This document shows, in pieces, positions 1 to 5,385 of a DNA stretch of 5,385 nucleotides. The first letter of the stretch is position 1. Every line of letters starts with the position of its first letter. The DNA is taken from positions 1-5,385 of the forward strand of contig CAAFQT010000100.1 of NCBI GenBank assembly GCA_900765185.1, in the 5' to 3' direction. The translations under genes and the position numbers were made by a program. The stretch comes from an uncultured Collinsella sp. GTDB taxonomy: Bacteria; Actinomycetota; Coriobacteriia; Coriobacteriales; Coriobacteriaceae. Under the pieces are notes generated by a model. It was not told the origin of the DNA and did not search any database. It saw nothing but the letters and a program-made list of their open reading frames with translations.

Positions 1-1
1 C

Positions 2-3000
2 GTTGGCCCCTACTCCACCACCACTCCCACGACGTTTGCCACGCGCAGCGAGGTCTATATGGCAGTTAACGGTAGCCATGGCAATCGCTACACTCTGCGC
101 GACAAGCTCGAGAACGTCGAGCGCGGCGATCTTGGCGGCAGCAGCAAACTCACCGATGGCTATGGAAGTGTGTGGGGCGCCGCAAAGTTCTGGCAAAACG
201 TCAACAGCTTCGATACGGGTAGCGACCTCTACAAGTACAGCGATTACGGCGGCGGCGACTGGTCGTACCTAAGCAACAATGGGTCATCGACAGTGCTTGC
301 CAACGAGAACAGCGGCTTCTCGGGCATTCACGCCACGAGCGTCGAGTTCTGCAGCGACGCCAAAACGGGCAAAAAGAGCCGCGTTGCCGAGCTCCGTGCC
401 TACGGCGACAGTTCCTCCACGACGATTGACGGCAAGTCATACGCCGGAAAGGTTGAGCTGGTCCTCTACTCGTTTAGCAACGGGCGTACGCGCACTCTCG
501 ACACACACCTGCCGGTGACGGTCAACACTAATATGATGTACGAAGGCCGTTTTAAGTACCTGGATGCCGGTTACCTGCAAGAGCACGACGCCGTCTTTGA
601 TGTCGAGGCGGGCGATGTCGATGGCGACGGCGTCGACGAGCTTTTTGTCTACGCGGGCTGCTATGTCGACGAGAACGGCGTGCGCAAGGCTGTAGTCGAC
701 ATGTATGACTTGGAGGGCGGCAACTGGAAGCAAAGCGTCGTCAAGATCGATGCCGGTAACGCCGCGGACTACACCACGCACAACAAGGGCGGGAACGACT
801 CCTGGACGCAGCTTCAGTCAGCTCCTGTCGTTTCGCTAGCGGCCGGCGACCTCGATCGCGATTTTTGCGATGACCTCGCCATCGTGGTCTCGGCACCCTA
901 CGGCAAGAAGAATATTGATAAGTCGACGCATTGCGAGCTGTTTTCGTGGGATGCATCCAAGGGTGCGCTCGTCCATGTCGATGCTCTGGGCGACGCGGGC
1001 GCAATCTCCCTCTCCGCGAACGGCAAGACCATGGTCGCTGCGAATGCGACGTTCGGCACGTTTGCCGCCTACGATGAAGAAGGAAAGAAGACGGGTGAAA
1101 CCGTCACGGGCCTTATTCTTGCGGGCTATGACTGGCAACGCAGCGCTTTTGATTACGGCGCTTCTGACGGCAGCAAGGGGCTGTACGGCGCGCTGTACCG
1201 CTACGCGTATTTTGACTCGGAGTCTGGCGAGTTCAAGCTTTCCGATTGCAAGGAATACAGAGACGGGCTCCTCGCCTCCTATGGGCTGATGCATGTGCCC
1301 AACAGCGCATGGAAGGATAGCGCTCAGGATAAGCGCTATCCGTGCACCTTGGCGCCTATTGCTCTTGCCACTGCCAACCTTGACGGTCTGTCCGAGCAGC
1401 CGGCGGTCGACGAGGTGCTCGTGGGCGGCGATGTGTTCCGCGACTTTGCCTGCAACACGGCGCAGAGCGGGGCCCAGGGCTTGGGTTCCATGGTCGGAAC
1501 CATGAGCATGAGCGGTCAGCAATACAACAGCAGCAACAAGCATGACCACAAGGGTATAGAGCAGGTGTGGATCAGCGACGTCAAGGCGGGCAGCGTCTCG
1601 GGTTCGGACCGCTATAACGAGAGCTTTATCGCCGTGGTGGGCAAGCACCGCGACGAGGACCTGCGCAAGAACGATGACTACTATTGGATGACCGCCTCGC
1701 ATTTTTCGCTCGACGAGAACGGAAAGGTGCGCCGCGGCGAGGAGCAGGTGATTAGCGAGAGCAACCGTCGCGGCACTACCTACGGCACATTTATCTCGCT
1801 CGCGCTGCCCGATGTCGACAACGACAGCGTCAAGATCACGTACAAGGACCGCTACAAGGTCTATACCAACCCGCGCGTGCTTGCCGTGCTGCAGGATGCG
1901 CCCTATGTTGAGGATCTGGAGCAGGCATACGGCTATCTGGTGTTGGGCGGCACGTCATACGGAGAGGAAAAGGGCACGGGGACATCCCAGGGCTATACCA
2001 TTGGCGCCGAGTTGGGCGTTGCCGTCGAGGTACAGACCGGTCCGCCCTTGGTTGCGGTGAATGCTTCAGTCGATTTTGCCGCCGAGGGATGCTATGACTA
2101 TCGGAGCGAGCGCACAGTGAGCGCCAGCGTAAGTTATGAGTCGCATGCCGGCGAAGGCGACAAAGCCGTGCTCTACACGATTCCGATGGTCTATTACGAG
2201 TACGAGATCGAAAATGAGGAAACTGGCGGCAAGGGCGTGATGGCGGCGCCCGTGTCGCTCGGCGCGCAGACCTCGGTCGTTAATGTCGAGACCTACGACC
2301 GCATTGCCAAGCAGCACAACATGACGCCGCTCAGCTACTTTTTGACCAACCGGTCGGGAGAACCCGACAGCTATTACACGGCGCTCAACGGTACGACTCC
2401 CGTGCAAGATTCCTTTGGTCTGGGCAAGCCCGGCGTGACGCGCGCTTACACGTACGATGGGTATAGCGGTGCTGTCGCGCAGTCGGGGGCGAGCACTACG
2501 CAGACCATCGAAGTCGAGGAGGGCGAGGAGCAGGAGTTTGAGTACGGCTTTACGCTGAACGGCAGCGTTGTCATGGGCGCGAAGCTTGCAAAGCACGAGT
2601 TATTTGGCGGCCTGTGCTTTGGTGCCAACGCCGGCTTTACTACGGGTAACTCCTCGAGTGAATCGACCGAATACGGCGGCACCGTCGACAACCTGCCCGA
2701 GGCCGCGCAGGGCAAGTACGGTTTTGTGTGGCGTCTGGGCGTCAACGCGGTGGATGTCGACAAGTTCGAGGCAGACTCGGGCGACAAGCTCGGCACCAAG
2801 GACACCGACCAGTTCTGGATCGTGGGCTATGACGTTAAGGACGTCGAGATGCCCGACGCGCCGGCCGTGACGGGCTTTACGGCAAACGCCGTCGATTCGA
2901 CCAGCGTTACGTTTAGCTGGGACGATGTACTCGCAAACAAGAGTGGCTTTAGCTACGGCGTGGGCATGCTGCAGAGCAATGCGGCGGATGCGGTCGTCAA

Positions 3001-3877
3001 TAGCTGGAAGATTGCCGACAACACGCAGACCTCGCTCAAGTGGGATGGGCTGCAGCCCAATACGGAGTATCGATTCGCCATCGCCGCCGTTAAGAATGGA
3101 TCCACGACCGAAACAGGTATTCGCTCGGCAATCATCACGGTCAAGACCATGCCCGATGGCATGACGATGACCGTGAGCGGACCTGCGGCGGATGCTGCGG
3201 AGGGGTCGGATCTTGGATACGACTCTTCGGTTGAGCGCACGGCGGGAAGCCACCTGACGCTCTCGGCGATTGGCCATGTGAAGCAACTCGGTGCCGACGA
3301 TAGCGAAACAGGGCTGGCACCGACCTATATGTGGTACCGCAAGGGCCGCGGCGAGACAGAGTTTAAGCTCGTGGGTGCCGATGGCAACCTCGCGGCTGGA
3401 ACGGCCTCAAAGCTCGAGATTGACCTGATCGCAGACGATGACGGTGCGCAGTATTACTGCCACGTGGGATTCAACGACGTGGGCCTCGACACCGGCACGA
3501 CGCTCGTGAATATCGAGGCCGAGGAGACGGCGCCCACAACGGTGAACGCCACCCCGATCCGCACGCGCCGCCTGTTCTCACAGGCAAGTGCGGGCGCCAA
3601 GAAGTTCCTGGACCATACGCTGGTAAACACCGCCGGCCCAACCGATTCCGAAGGCTCAAAGGACCCCGAGACTCCTGAGACCCCGACGAACCCGGACAAG
3701 CCCAAGTCCGACAACGGAGCTAAGACCGACACCAAGGTCAAGACTACGACCACAGCGAAGAACCTCGCAAACACCGGCGACCAAACATTCGCCCTAGTCG
3801 CCACCGCAGCAGCAGCGGGAGCAACGCTCGTAGTGATAGCCCTCATCATGCTGATCAAACGTCGCAAGACCCACTAG
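2..3877 (+). CDS. Large multidomain cell-wall-anchored surface protein (5'-partial)
   Basis: The frame is open to the left edge, so the start and signal peptide are outside the window; 1291 residues are visible. Numbering here is from the Met codon at base 59. Residues about 181-600 hold four FG-GAP/VCBS-like segments of a beta-propeller: DVDGDGVDE (186-194, canonical DxDxDG calcium loop), DLDRD (264-268), a degenerate NLDG (440-443) and DVDND (585-589). Residues about 645-930 are beta-rich with two Gly/Ser/Tyr-rich blocks and match no family I can name. Residues about 932-1032 are a fibronectin type III domain and about 1033-1152 an Ig-like domain (W1092; D-G-A-Q-Y-Y-C ending at C1134). A Pro/Thr/Lys-rich linker (about 1192-1235) leads to LANTG (1236-1240), a hydrophobic segment and the tail KRRKTH. 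I infer export by Sec, covalent attachment to peptidoglycan and a binding or adhesion role. The ligand is unknown. The 3' end is intact; the IS lies just beyond it. Confidence 0.9.
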   Translation, partial: VGPYSTTTPTTFATRSEVYMAVNGSHGNRYTLRDKLENVERGDLGGSSKLTDGYGSVWGAAKFWQNVNSFDTGSDLYKYSDYGGGDWSYLSNNGSSTVLANENSGFSGIHATSVEFCSDAKTGKKSRVAELRAYGDSSSTTIDGKSYAGKVELVLYSFSNGRTRTLDTHLPVTVNTNMMYEGRFKYLDAGYLQEHDAVFDVEAGDVDGDGVDELFVYAGCYVDENGVRKAVVDMYDLEGGNWKQSVVKIDAGNAADYTTHNKGGNDSWTQLQSAPVVSLAAGDLDRDFCDDLAIVVSAPYGKKNIDKSTHCELFSWDASKGALVHVDALGDAGAISLSANGKTMVAANATFGTFAAYDEEGKKTGETVTGLILAGYDWQRSAFDYGASDGSKGLYGALYRYAYFDSESGEFKLSDCKEYRDGLLASYGLMHVPNSAWKDSAQDKRYPCTLAPIALATANLDGLSEQPAVDEVLVGGDVFRDFACNTAQSGAQGLGSMVGTMSMSGQQYNSSNKHDHKGIEQVWISDVKAGSVSGSDRYNESFIAVVGKHRDEDLRKNDDYYWMTASHFSLDENGKVRRGEEQVISESNRRGTTYGTFISLALPDVDNDSVKITYKDRYKVYTNPRVLAVLQDAPYVEDLEQAYGYLVLGGTSYGEEKGTGTSQGYTIGAELGVAVEVQTGPPLVAVNASVDFAAEGCYDYRSERTVSASVSYESHAGEGDKAVLYTIPMVYYEYEIENEETGGKGVMAAPVSLGAQTSVVNVETYDRIAKQHNMTPLSYFLTNRSGEPDSYYTALNGTTPVQDSFGLGKPGVTRAYTYDGYSGAVAQSGASTTQTIEVEEGEEQEFEYGFTLNGSVVMGAKLAKHELFGGLCFGANAGFTTGNSSSESTEYGGTVDNLPEAAQGKYGFVWRLGVNAVDVDKFEADSGDKLGTKDTDQFWIVGYDVKDVEMPDAPAVTGFTANAVDSTSVTFSWDDVLANKSGFSYGVGMLQSNAADAVVNSWKIADNTQTSLKWDGLQPNTEYRFAIAAVKNGSTTETGIRSAIITVKTMPDGMTMTVSGPAADAAEGSDLGYDSSVERTAGSHLTLSAIGHVKQLGADDSETGLAPTYMWYRKGRGETEFKLVGADGNLAAGTASKLEIDLIADDDGAQYYCHVGFNDVGLDTGTTLVNIEAEETAPTTVNATPIRTRRLFSQASAGAKKFLDHTLVNTAGPTDSEGSKDPETPETPTNPDKPKSDNGAKTDTKVKTTTTAKNLANTGDQTFALVATAAAAGATLVVIALIMLIKRRKTH
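599..1840 (+). other. FG-GAP/VCBS-like beta-propeller region within the surface protein
   Basis: Four segments have the pattern small-Gly-Asp-x-Asp-x-Asp followed by a hydrophobic strand. The first (bases 614-640) has a full D-x-D-x-D-G-x-x-D-E loop followed by LFVYAG. The second (848-874) keeps D264, D266, D268 and D271. The third (near 1376-1423) is eroded to NLDG plus a later DEVLVGG. The fourth (1811-1825) keeps D585, D587 and D589. In FG-GAP and VCBS proteins these loops bind calcium and each marks one propeller blade. Spacing between them is irregular (about 80, 175 and 145 residues), so some blades are probably too diverged to see and others may lie to the left of the window. Confidence 0.65.
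1991..2842 (+). other. Unassigned beta-rich two-block module within the surface protein
   Basis: Block A (residues about 645-719) starts GYTIGAELGVAVEV, runs through alternating polar/hydrophobic Ser- and Tyr-rich strands (VNASVDF, TVSASVSYES) and ends in an aromatic strand, MVYYEYEIEN. Block B (about 830-928) starts GFTLNGSVVMGAKL and has a Ser/Thr-rich stretch (TTGNSSSESTEYG). It continues with GTVDNLP (874-880) and KYGFVWRLG (886-894) and closes with FWIVGYDV. Between them is a less regular linker with a strongly acidic patch (EVEEGEEQEFE, about 818-828). The blocks look like a diverged duplication. I do not recognise a named domain and assign no function. Confidence 0.45.
2852..3154 (+). 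other. Fibronectin type III domain within the surface protein
   Basis: Residues about 932-1032 show the usual Fn3 landmarks. There is a PDAP entry, TSVTFSWDD with the conserved Trp of the B strand, then a SLKWDGLQPNTEYRFAIAAV segment with the typical L-x-P-x-T-x-Y-x-F/V pattern, and a closing strand ITVKT. Such domains act as spacers or carbohydrate and protein binding units in secreted bacterial proteins. Confidence 0.8.
3155..3517 (+). other. Ig-like domain within the surface protein
   Basis: Residues about 1033-1152 have an Ig-type layout. A strand HLTLSAIG is followed by YMWYRKG with the core Trp1092, then SKLEIDLIADDDGAQYYCHV, where D1128, A1130, Y1132 and C1134 fit the D-x-A/G-x-Y-x-C signature before the F strand. 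The partner cysteine expected in the B strand is absent, so the usual intradomain disulfide cannot form. Confidence 0.7.
3764..3874 (+). other. LANTG cell-wall sorting signal with membrane anchor
   Basis: The last 37 residues are the pentapeptide LANTG (3764-3778), Asp-Gln, about 24 hydrophobic residues from TFALV to IMLI (3785-3856) and the positive tail KRRKTH. This is the standard tripartite sortase substrate. Alanine at the second position makes it an LAxTG motif, the form preferred by actinobacterial class E sortases, rather than the common LPxTG. Cleavage is expected between Thr and Gly. No sortase gene is in the window. Confidence 0.9.
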
Positions 3878-3905
3878 CGGCCAGTCGAACAAATCGACAA
3901 AGGTA
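3878..3905. other. Short gap between surface gene stop and IS left end
   Basis: These 28 bases contain no gene. There is a small 5-bp inverted repeat, gtcga (3884-3888) and tcgac (3894-3898), with a 5-base loop. It is AT-balanced and has no T-run after it, so I do not call it a terminator. If the surface gene had its own terminator, the insertion may have moved it to the far side of the IS. Confidence 0.5.
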
Positions 3906-3925
3906 GTGTCGAGAAAGTTGGTGTA
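3906..3925 (+). repeat. IS left terminal inverted repeat
   Basis: The sequence gtgtcgagaaagttggtgta matches the reverse complement of the right end (gcgtcgaaaatgttggtgta) at 17 of 20 positions. The innermost nine bases, gttggtgta, are identical. IS256-family ends typically finish their conserved part in a similar GTGTA motif. This end lies beyond the transposase stop codon. Confidence 0.85.
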
Positions 3926-3932
3926 GCGCCCG
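3924..3932 (+). repeat. Subterminal inverted repeat, left copy
   Basis: The 9-mer tagcgcccg directly continues the left terminal repeat (they share the ta). Its inverted partner is at 5341-5349. On the left it abuts the gttggtgta core; on the right it is 14 bases farther in. Confidence 0.6.
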
Positions 3933-3957
3933 ATCCGAAGTGAGTCGGCCCGGCGTA

Positions 3958-3971
3958 CTGGAATCTGGAAT
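3958..3971. repeat. Tandem 7-bp direct repeat in the IS 3' noncoding region
   Basis: The unit ctggaat occurs twice in immediate succession (3958-3964 and 3965-3971), 13 bases beyond the transposase stop. It may be a chance or slippage repeat. No function is claimed. Confidence 0.6.
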
Positions 3972-3983
3972 ACGGTTGATATC

Positions 3984-5264
3984 CTATGCCGCCTCGACCC
4001 TGTCCGCAAGCTCGAGGCCGGACTCGAGCATCTTCCTGGCCTCCGCCTCGAGCCGCGCCCACTCGACGGGACCGTCGATTCCCCGAGTGCGACCGTCATC
4101 GTAGAGCTCGTTCATCCTCACCTCCGAGAAGTACCTGGACTCCTGCCATATCTCGTCCTGCTCGCACATGACCGCGCCCGCGAGCCGCACCAGCGAGCCC
4201 GTGGAGGGGAACACCTGCACGACGCGCGACCTGCGCTTTATCTCCCGGTTGGTCCTCTCCTGCACGTTGTTGGTGCGCAGGCGCTTCCAGTGGGTCGGCG
4301 GGAAGTCGAGGTAGGCCAGCGCGTCGGGCTCGGCCTCCTCCAGCACCGCCGCCGCCCTGGGGCAGCACCCCTCCAGCATGTCGCACGCCGCGTGGTACAT
4401 GGCCGTCACGGTGGCGGCGTCGCGCCCGCGGAACACCTGCGACACGATCCTGCCCACGCGGCGCCTGAGCTGCCAGGAGCCGGCCTCGCGCATGCAGTCG
4501 CGCATGAGGTGGACCGCGCAGCGCTGCCACGCGGCGCCCTGGAAGACCTCGCCGAGCGCCCGGACGAGCCCCGGGTGGGCGTCCGAGACGACGAGTCGCA
4601 CGCCCGCCGCCCCGCGCGAGCGGATAGCCCGCAGGAAGGCGAGCCACGAGTCGTAGGACTCGGTGTCAACCACGTCGACGCCCAGGACGCGCCTCCAGCC
4701 GCCCGCATCGCAGCCGATGGCGGTGACCACGGCGGTGGAGGCGACGCGCCCCTCGCGGCGGCACTTGACGTAGGTCGCGTCGAGCCAGACGTAGGGCACC
4801 GGCGAGCCGCCGAGCGGCCTTCCGCATAGGTCCTCGATATCTGCGTCCAAGCTCGAGGCGATGGCGCTCACCTGGTCCTTCGAGAGCCTGGAGACGCCCA
4901 TCTTCTCGGCCACCCTCTGCACCTTGCGGGTGCTCGTGCCCGTGGCGTACATCTCGGCCACGGCGACCACGAGGGCGCGGTCGACGCGCTGGTAGCGCTC
5001 GAGCACGTCCTCAGGGAAGAAGCTGCCGGAGCGCAGCTTGGGGATGCGCAGCGTCAGCGTGCCGACGCAGGTGGCGAGCGACCTCTCGCGGTAGCCGTTT
5101 CGGCTGTTCGCCCCGCCGCCGCACAGCTGGTCGGCCTCGGCGTCCATCACGGCGTTCACGACCTGCTCGGCTAGCCTGCGGAGCAGCTCCTGCATGTCGA
5201 TGGCGCCGTCGTCGAAACGGGGCATGGCGAGCATGTCCGGCGTCGGGTCTGATAAGATTTCCAT
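3984..5264 (-). CDS. IS256-family (mutator-type) DDE transposase
   Basis: The 426-residue protein has the normal length for Transposase_mut (PF00872) proteins. It catalyses excision and integration of its own IS, acting on the terminal repeats. N-terminal helical DNA-binding region: residues about 24-60. The family signatures RNGYRER (55-61), LTLRIPKLRSGSFFP (70-84) and STRKV (111-115) precede the catalytic core. Catalytic acids are D162 in YVWLDATYVK, D228 in VVSDAHPG and E336 in NNVQERTNREIKRR. Their spacing (66 and 108 residues) equals that of D167, D233 and E341 in the IS256 transposase. The C-x-x-H motif after the second Asp is C249/H252 in WQRCAVHLMRD. There are no frameshifts or internal stops, so it is probably active. 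The start at 5264 is preferred over Met11 or Met14 because an AAAGGA lies 11 bases upstream. Spot checks show it is more GC-rich than the surface gene. Confidence 0.96.
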   Translation of the reverse strand: MEILSDPTPDMLAMPRFDDGAIDMQELLRRLAEQVVNAVMDAEADQLCGGGANSRNGYRERSLATCVGTLTLRIPKLRSGSFFPEDVLERYQRVDRALVVAVAEMYATGTSTRKVQRVAEKMGVSRLSKDQVSAIASSLDADIEDLCGRPLGGSPVPYVWLDATYVKCRREGRVASTAVVTAIGCDAGGWRRVLGVDVVDTESYDSWLAFLRAIRSRGAAGVRLVVSDAHPGLVRALGEVFQGAAWQRCAVHLMRDCMREAGSWQLRRRVGRIVSQVFRGRDAATVTAMYHAACDMLEGCCPRAAAVLEEAEPDALAYLDFPPTHWKRLRTNNVQERTNREIKRRSRVVQVFPSTGSLVRLAGAVMCEQDEIWQESRYFSEVRMNELYDDGRTRGIDGPVEWARLEAEARKMLESGLELADRVEAA

Positions 5265-5270
5265 AGCGGT

Positions 5271-5324
5271 CTTCGTCCTTTCCTAGAACCTGTTGTTGTG
5301 GTGATTTCAGATTCTAGGACGAAG
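5271..5324 (-). promoter_or_regulatory. Leader inverted repeat covering the transposase ribosome binding site
   Basis: The distal arm (5312-5324, minus-strand cttcgtcctagaa) is complementary to the proximal arm (5271-5288), which reads ttctaggaaaggacgaag on the minus strand. All 13 pairs form if five bases of the proximal arm bulge out. The extra five bases come from a duplicated aggaaagga region, so two pairing registers exist: one pairs the Shine-Dalgarno bases, the other leaves aagga in the bulge. The loop is about 23 bases. In RNA this hairpin would sit just upstream of the start codon. Confidence 0.65.
5276..5281 (-). promoter_or_regulatory. Transposase Shine-Dalgarno site
   Basis: Read on the minus strand this is aaagga, 11 bases before the ATG at 5264. 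The spacing is slightly long but usable, and it supports the first Met as the start. The site lies inside the proximal arm of the leader hairpin. Confidence 0.65.
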
Positions 5325-5339
5325 GCCGTTCTTCGTTAA
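5311..5339 (-). promoter_or_regulatory. Predicted sigma70-type transposase promoter
   Basis: On the minus strand TTAACG (5334-5339; 4/6 to TTGACA) is followed after exactly 17 bases by TAGAAT (5311-5316; 5/6 to TATAAT). Transcription should begin near 5303-5305, giving a leader of about 40 bases. The -10 box overlaps the distal arm of the leader hairpin, so this transcript would not contain that arm. Confidence 0.55.
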
Positions 5340-5340
5340 A

Positions 5341-5349
5341 CGGGCGCTA
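5341..5349 (-). repeat. Subterminal inverted repeat, right copy
   Basis: Read on the minus strand it is tagcgcccg, identical to 3924-3932. It is separated from the right terminal repeat because 14 bases (5348-5361) are present here and absent at the left end. That extra piece is itself a rough palindrome with aggg and ccct arms. Confidence 0.6.
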
Positions 5350-5361
5350 GGGCGTCACCCT

Positions 5362-5381
5362 TACACCAACATTTTCGACGC
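5362..5381 (-). repeat. IS right terminal inverted repeat
   Basis: Read on the minus strand it is gcgtcgaaaatgttggtgta, a 17/20 match to the left end. It lies upstream of the transposase start. Four further bases (gatc) follow before the window ends and may be either the tip of the element or flank. Confidence 0.85.
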
Positions 5382-5385
5382 GATC

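Larger units (their letters stand above)
3906..5381 (-). mobile_element. IS256-family insertion sequence, apparently complete
   Basis: The element consists of one transposase gene on the minus strand bounded by imperfect inverted repeats. The length, about 1476 bp, is normal for IS256-family elements (about 1.3-1.5 kb). The outer boundary is uncertain by a few bases. Matches continue patchily to base 3902 on the left and 5385 on the right, which would give 1484 bp and make the window end exactly at the tip. The family usually makes an 8-9 bp target duplication. On the left the last 8 bases before 3906 are caaaggta, but the right flank is cut off by the window so this cannot be tested. The element lies convergent to the surface gene. 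Confidence 0.88.

Noticed and set aside
59..61. ATG at base 59 as the true start of the surface gene, with a GAGG five bases upstream
   Set aside because: The same frame is open through the left edge and reads as ordinary protein (for example TTFATRSEVY). A sortase-anchored protein needs an N-terminal signal peptide, and none follows this Met. The true start is to the left of the window.
836..1702. 288-codon open frame on the minus strand inside the surface gene
   Set aside because: It lies wholly antisense to a gene with clear domains, has no recognisable motif and is rich in Arg/His/Val/Ala as expected for GC-driven shadow frames.
1991..2842. Calling the middle region a pore-forming toxin domain
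   Set aside because: The alternating strands are suggestive only. No diagnostic motif of the MACPF, aerolysin or binary-toxin families could be identified.
2600..3286. 228-codon minus-strand open frame opposite the Fn3 and beta-module region
   Set aside because: Antisense shadow of well-supported coding sequence; the composition is Arg/His-rich and no domain is visible.
3884..3898. Small hairpin after the surface gene as an intrinsic terminator
   Set aside because: The stem is only 5 bp and no T-run follows it on the plus strand.
4290..4829. 179-codon plus-strand open frame opposite the transposase
   Set aside because: It mirrors the DDE transposase core, which is unambiguous on the other strand. 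Its translation is low-complexity Arg/Ala/Gly/Pro.
1..5385. CRISPR array, tRNA, rRNA or riboswitch
   Set aside because: I saw no regularly spaced repeats, no tRNA-like cloverleaf and no conserved RNA motif. Nearly all of the window is explained by two genes and the IS ends.

Overview
The window looks like a piece of a high-GC, Gram-positive actinobacterial genome. The best guess is a gut Coriobacteriia such as Collinsella. This rests on three things: a very large secreted surface protein with a sortase signal of the LAxTG type, moderately high GC in the host gene, and a GC-rich IS256-family transposase. The genus is an inference from style; nothing in the sequence proves it.

Bases 2-3877 (+) are one continuous reading frame, open at the left edge, so the N-terminus and signal peptide lie outside the window. 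It encodes at least 1291 residues of a multidomain cell-wall protein. In order it has an FG-GAP/VCBS-like beta-propeller with acidic calcium-type loops, a beta-rich middle region of two related-looking blocks that I cannot assign to a named family, a fibronectin type III domain, an Ig-like domain, a Pro/Thr/Lys-rich wall-spanning linker and a C-terminal LANTG sorting signal with membrane anchor. A binding or adhesion role at the cell surface is likely; the ligand is unknown.

Bases 3878-3905 are a short gap with no gene. Bases 3906-5381 (possibly 3902-5385) are a complete IS256-family insertion sequence. It carries a 426-residue DDE transposase on the minus strand (3984-5264) with all three catalytic acids at the spacing known for IS256, and imperfect terminal inverted repeats. 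The element lies tail-to-tail with the surface gene and begins 28 bases after its stop codon, so the surface gene is intact at its 3' end. The window ends at or within a few bases of the outer tip of the element.

The most interesting structure is in the 5' leader of the transposase. A good sigma70-type promoter overlaps the distal arm of a 13-bp inverted repeat whose proximal arm contains the Shine-Dalgarno sequence. A transcript started at this promoter lacks the distal arm, whereas read-through transcription from outside the element includes both arms and could hide the ribosome binding site. This is the logic of known IS elements that protect themselves from impinging transcription. A second point is that the two IS ends differ by a clean 14-bp insertion or deletion just inside the inverted repeat.
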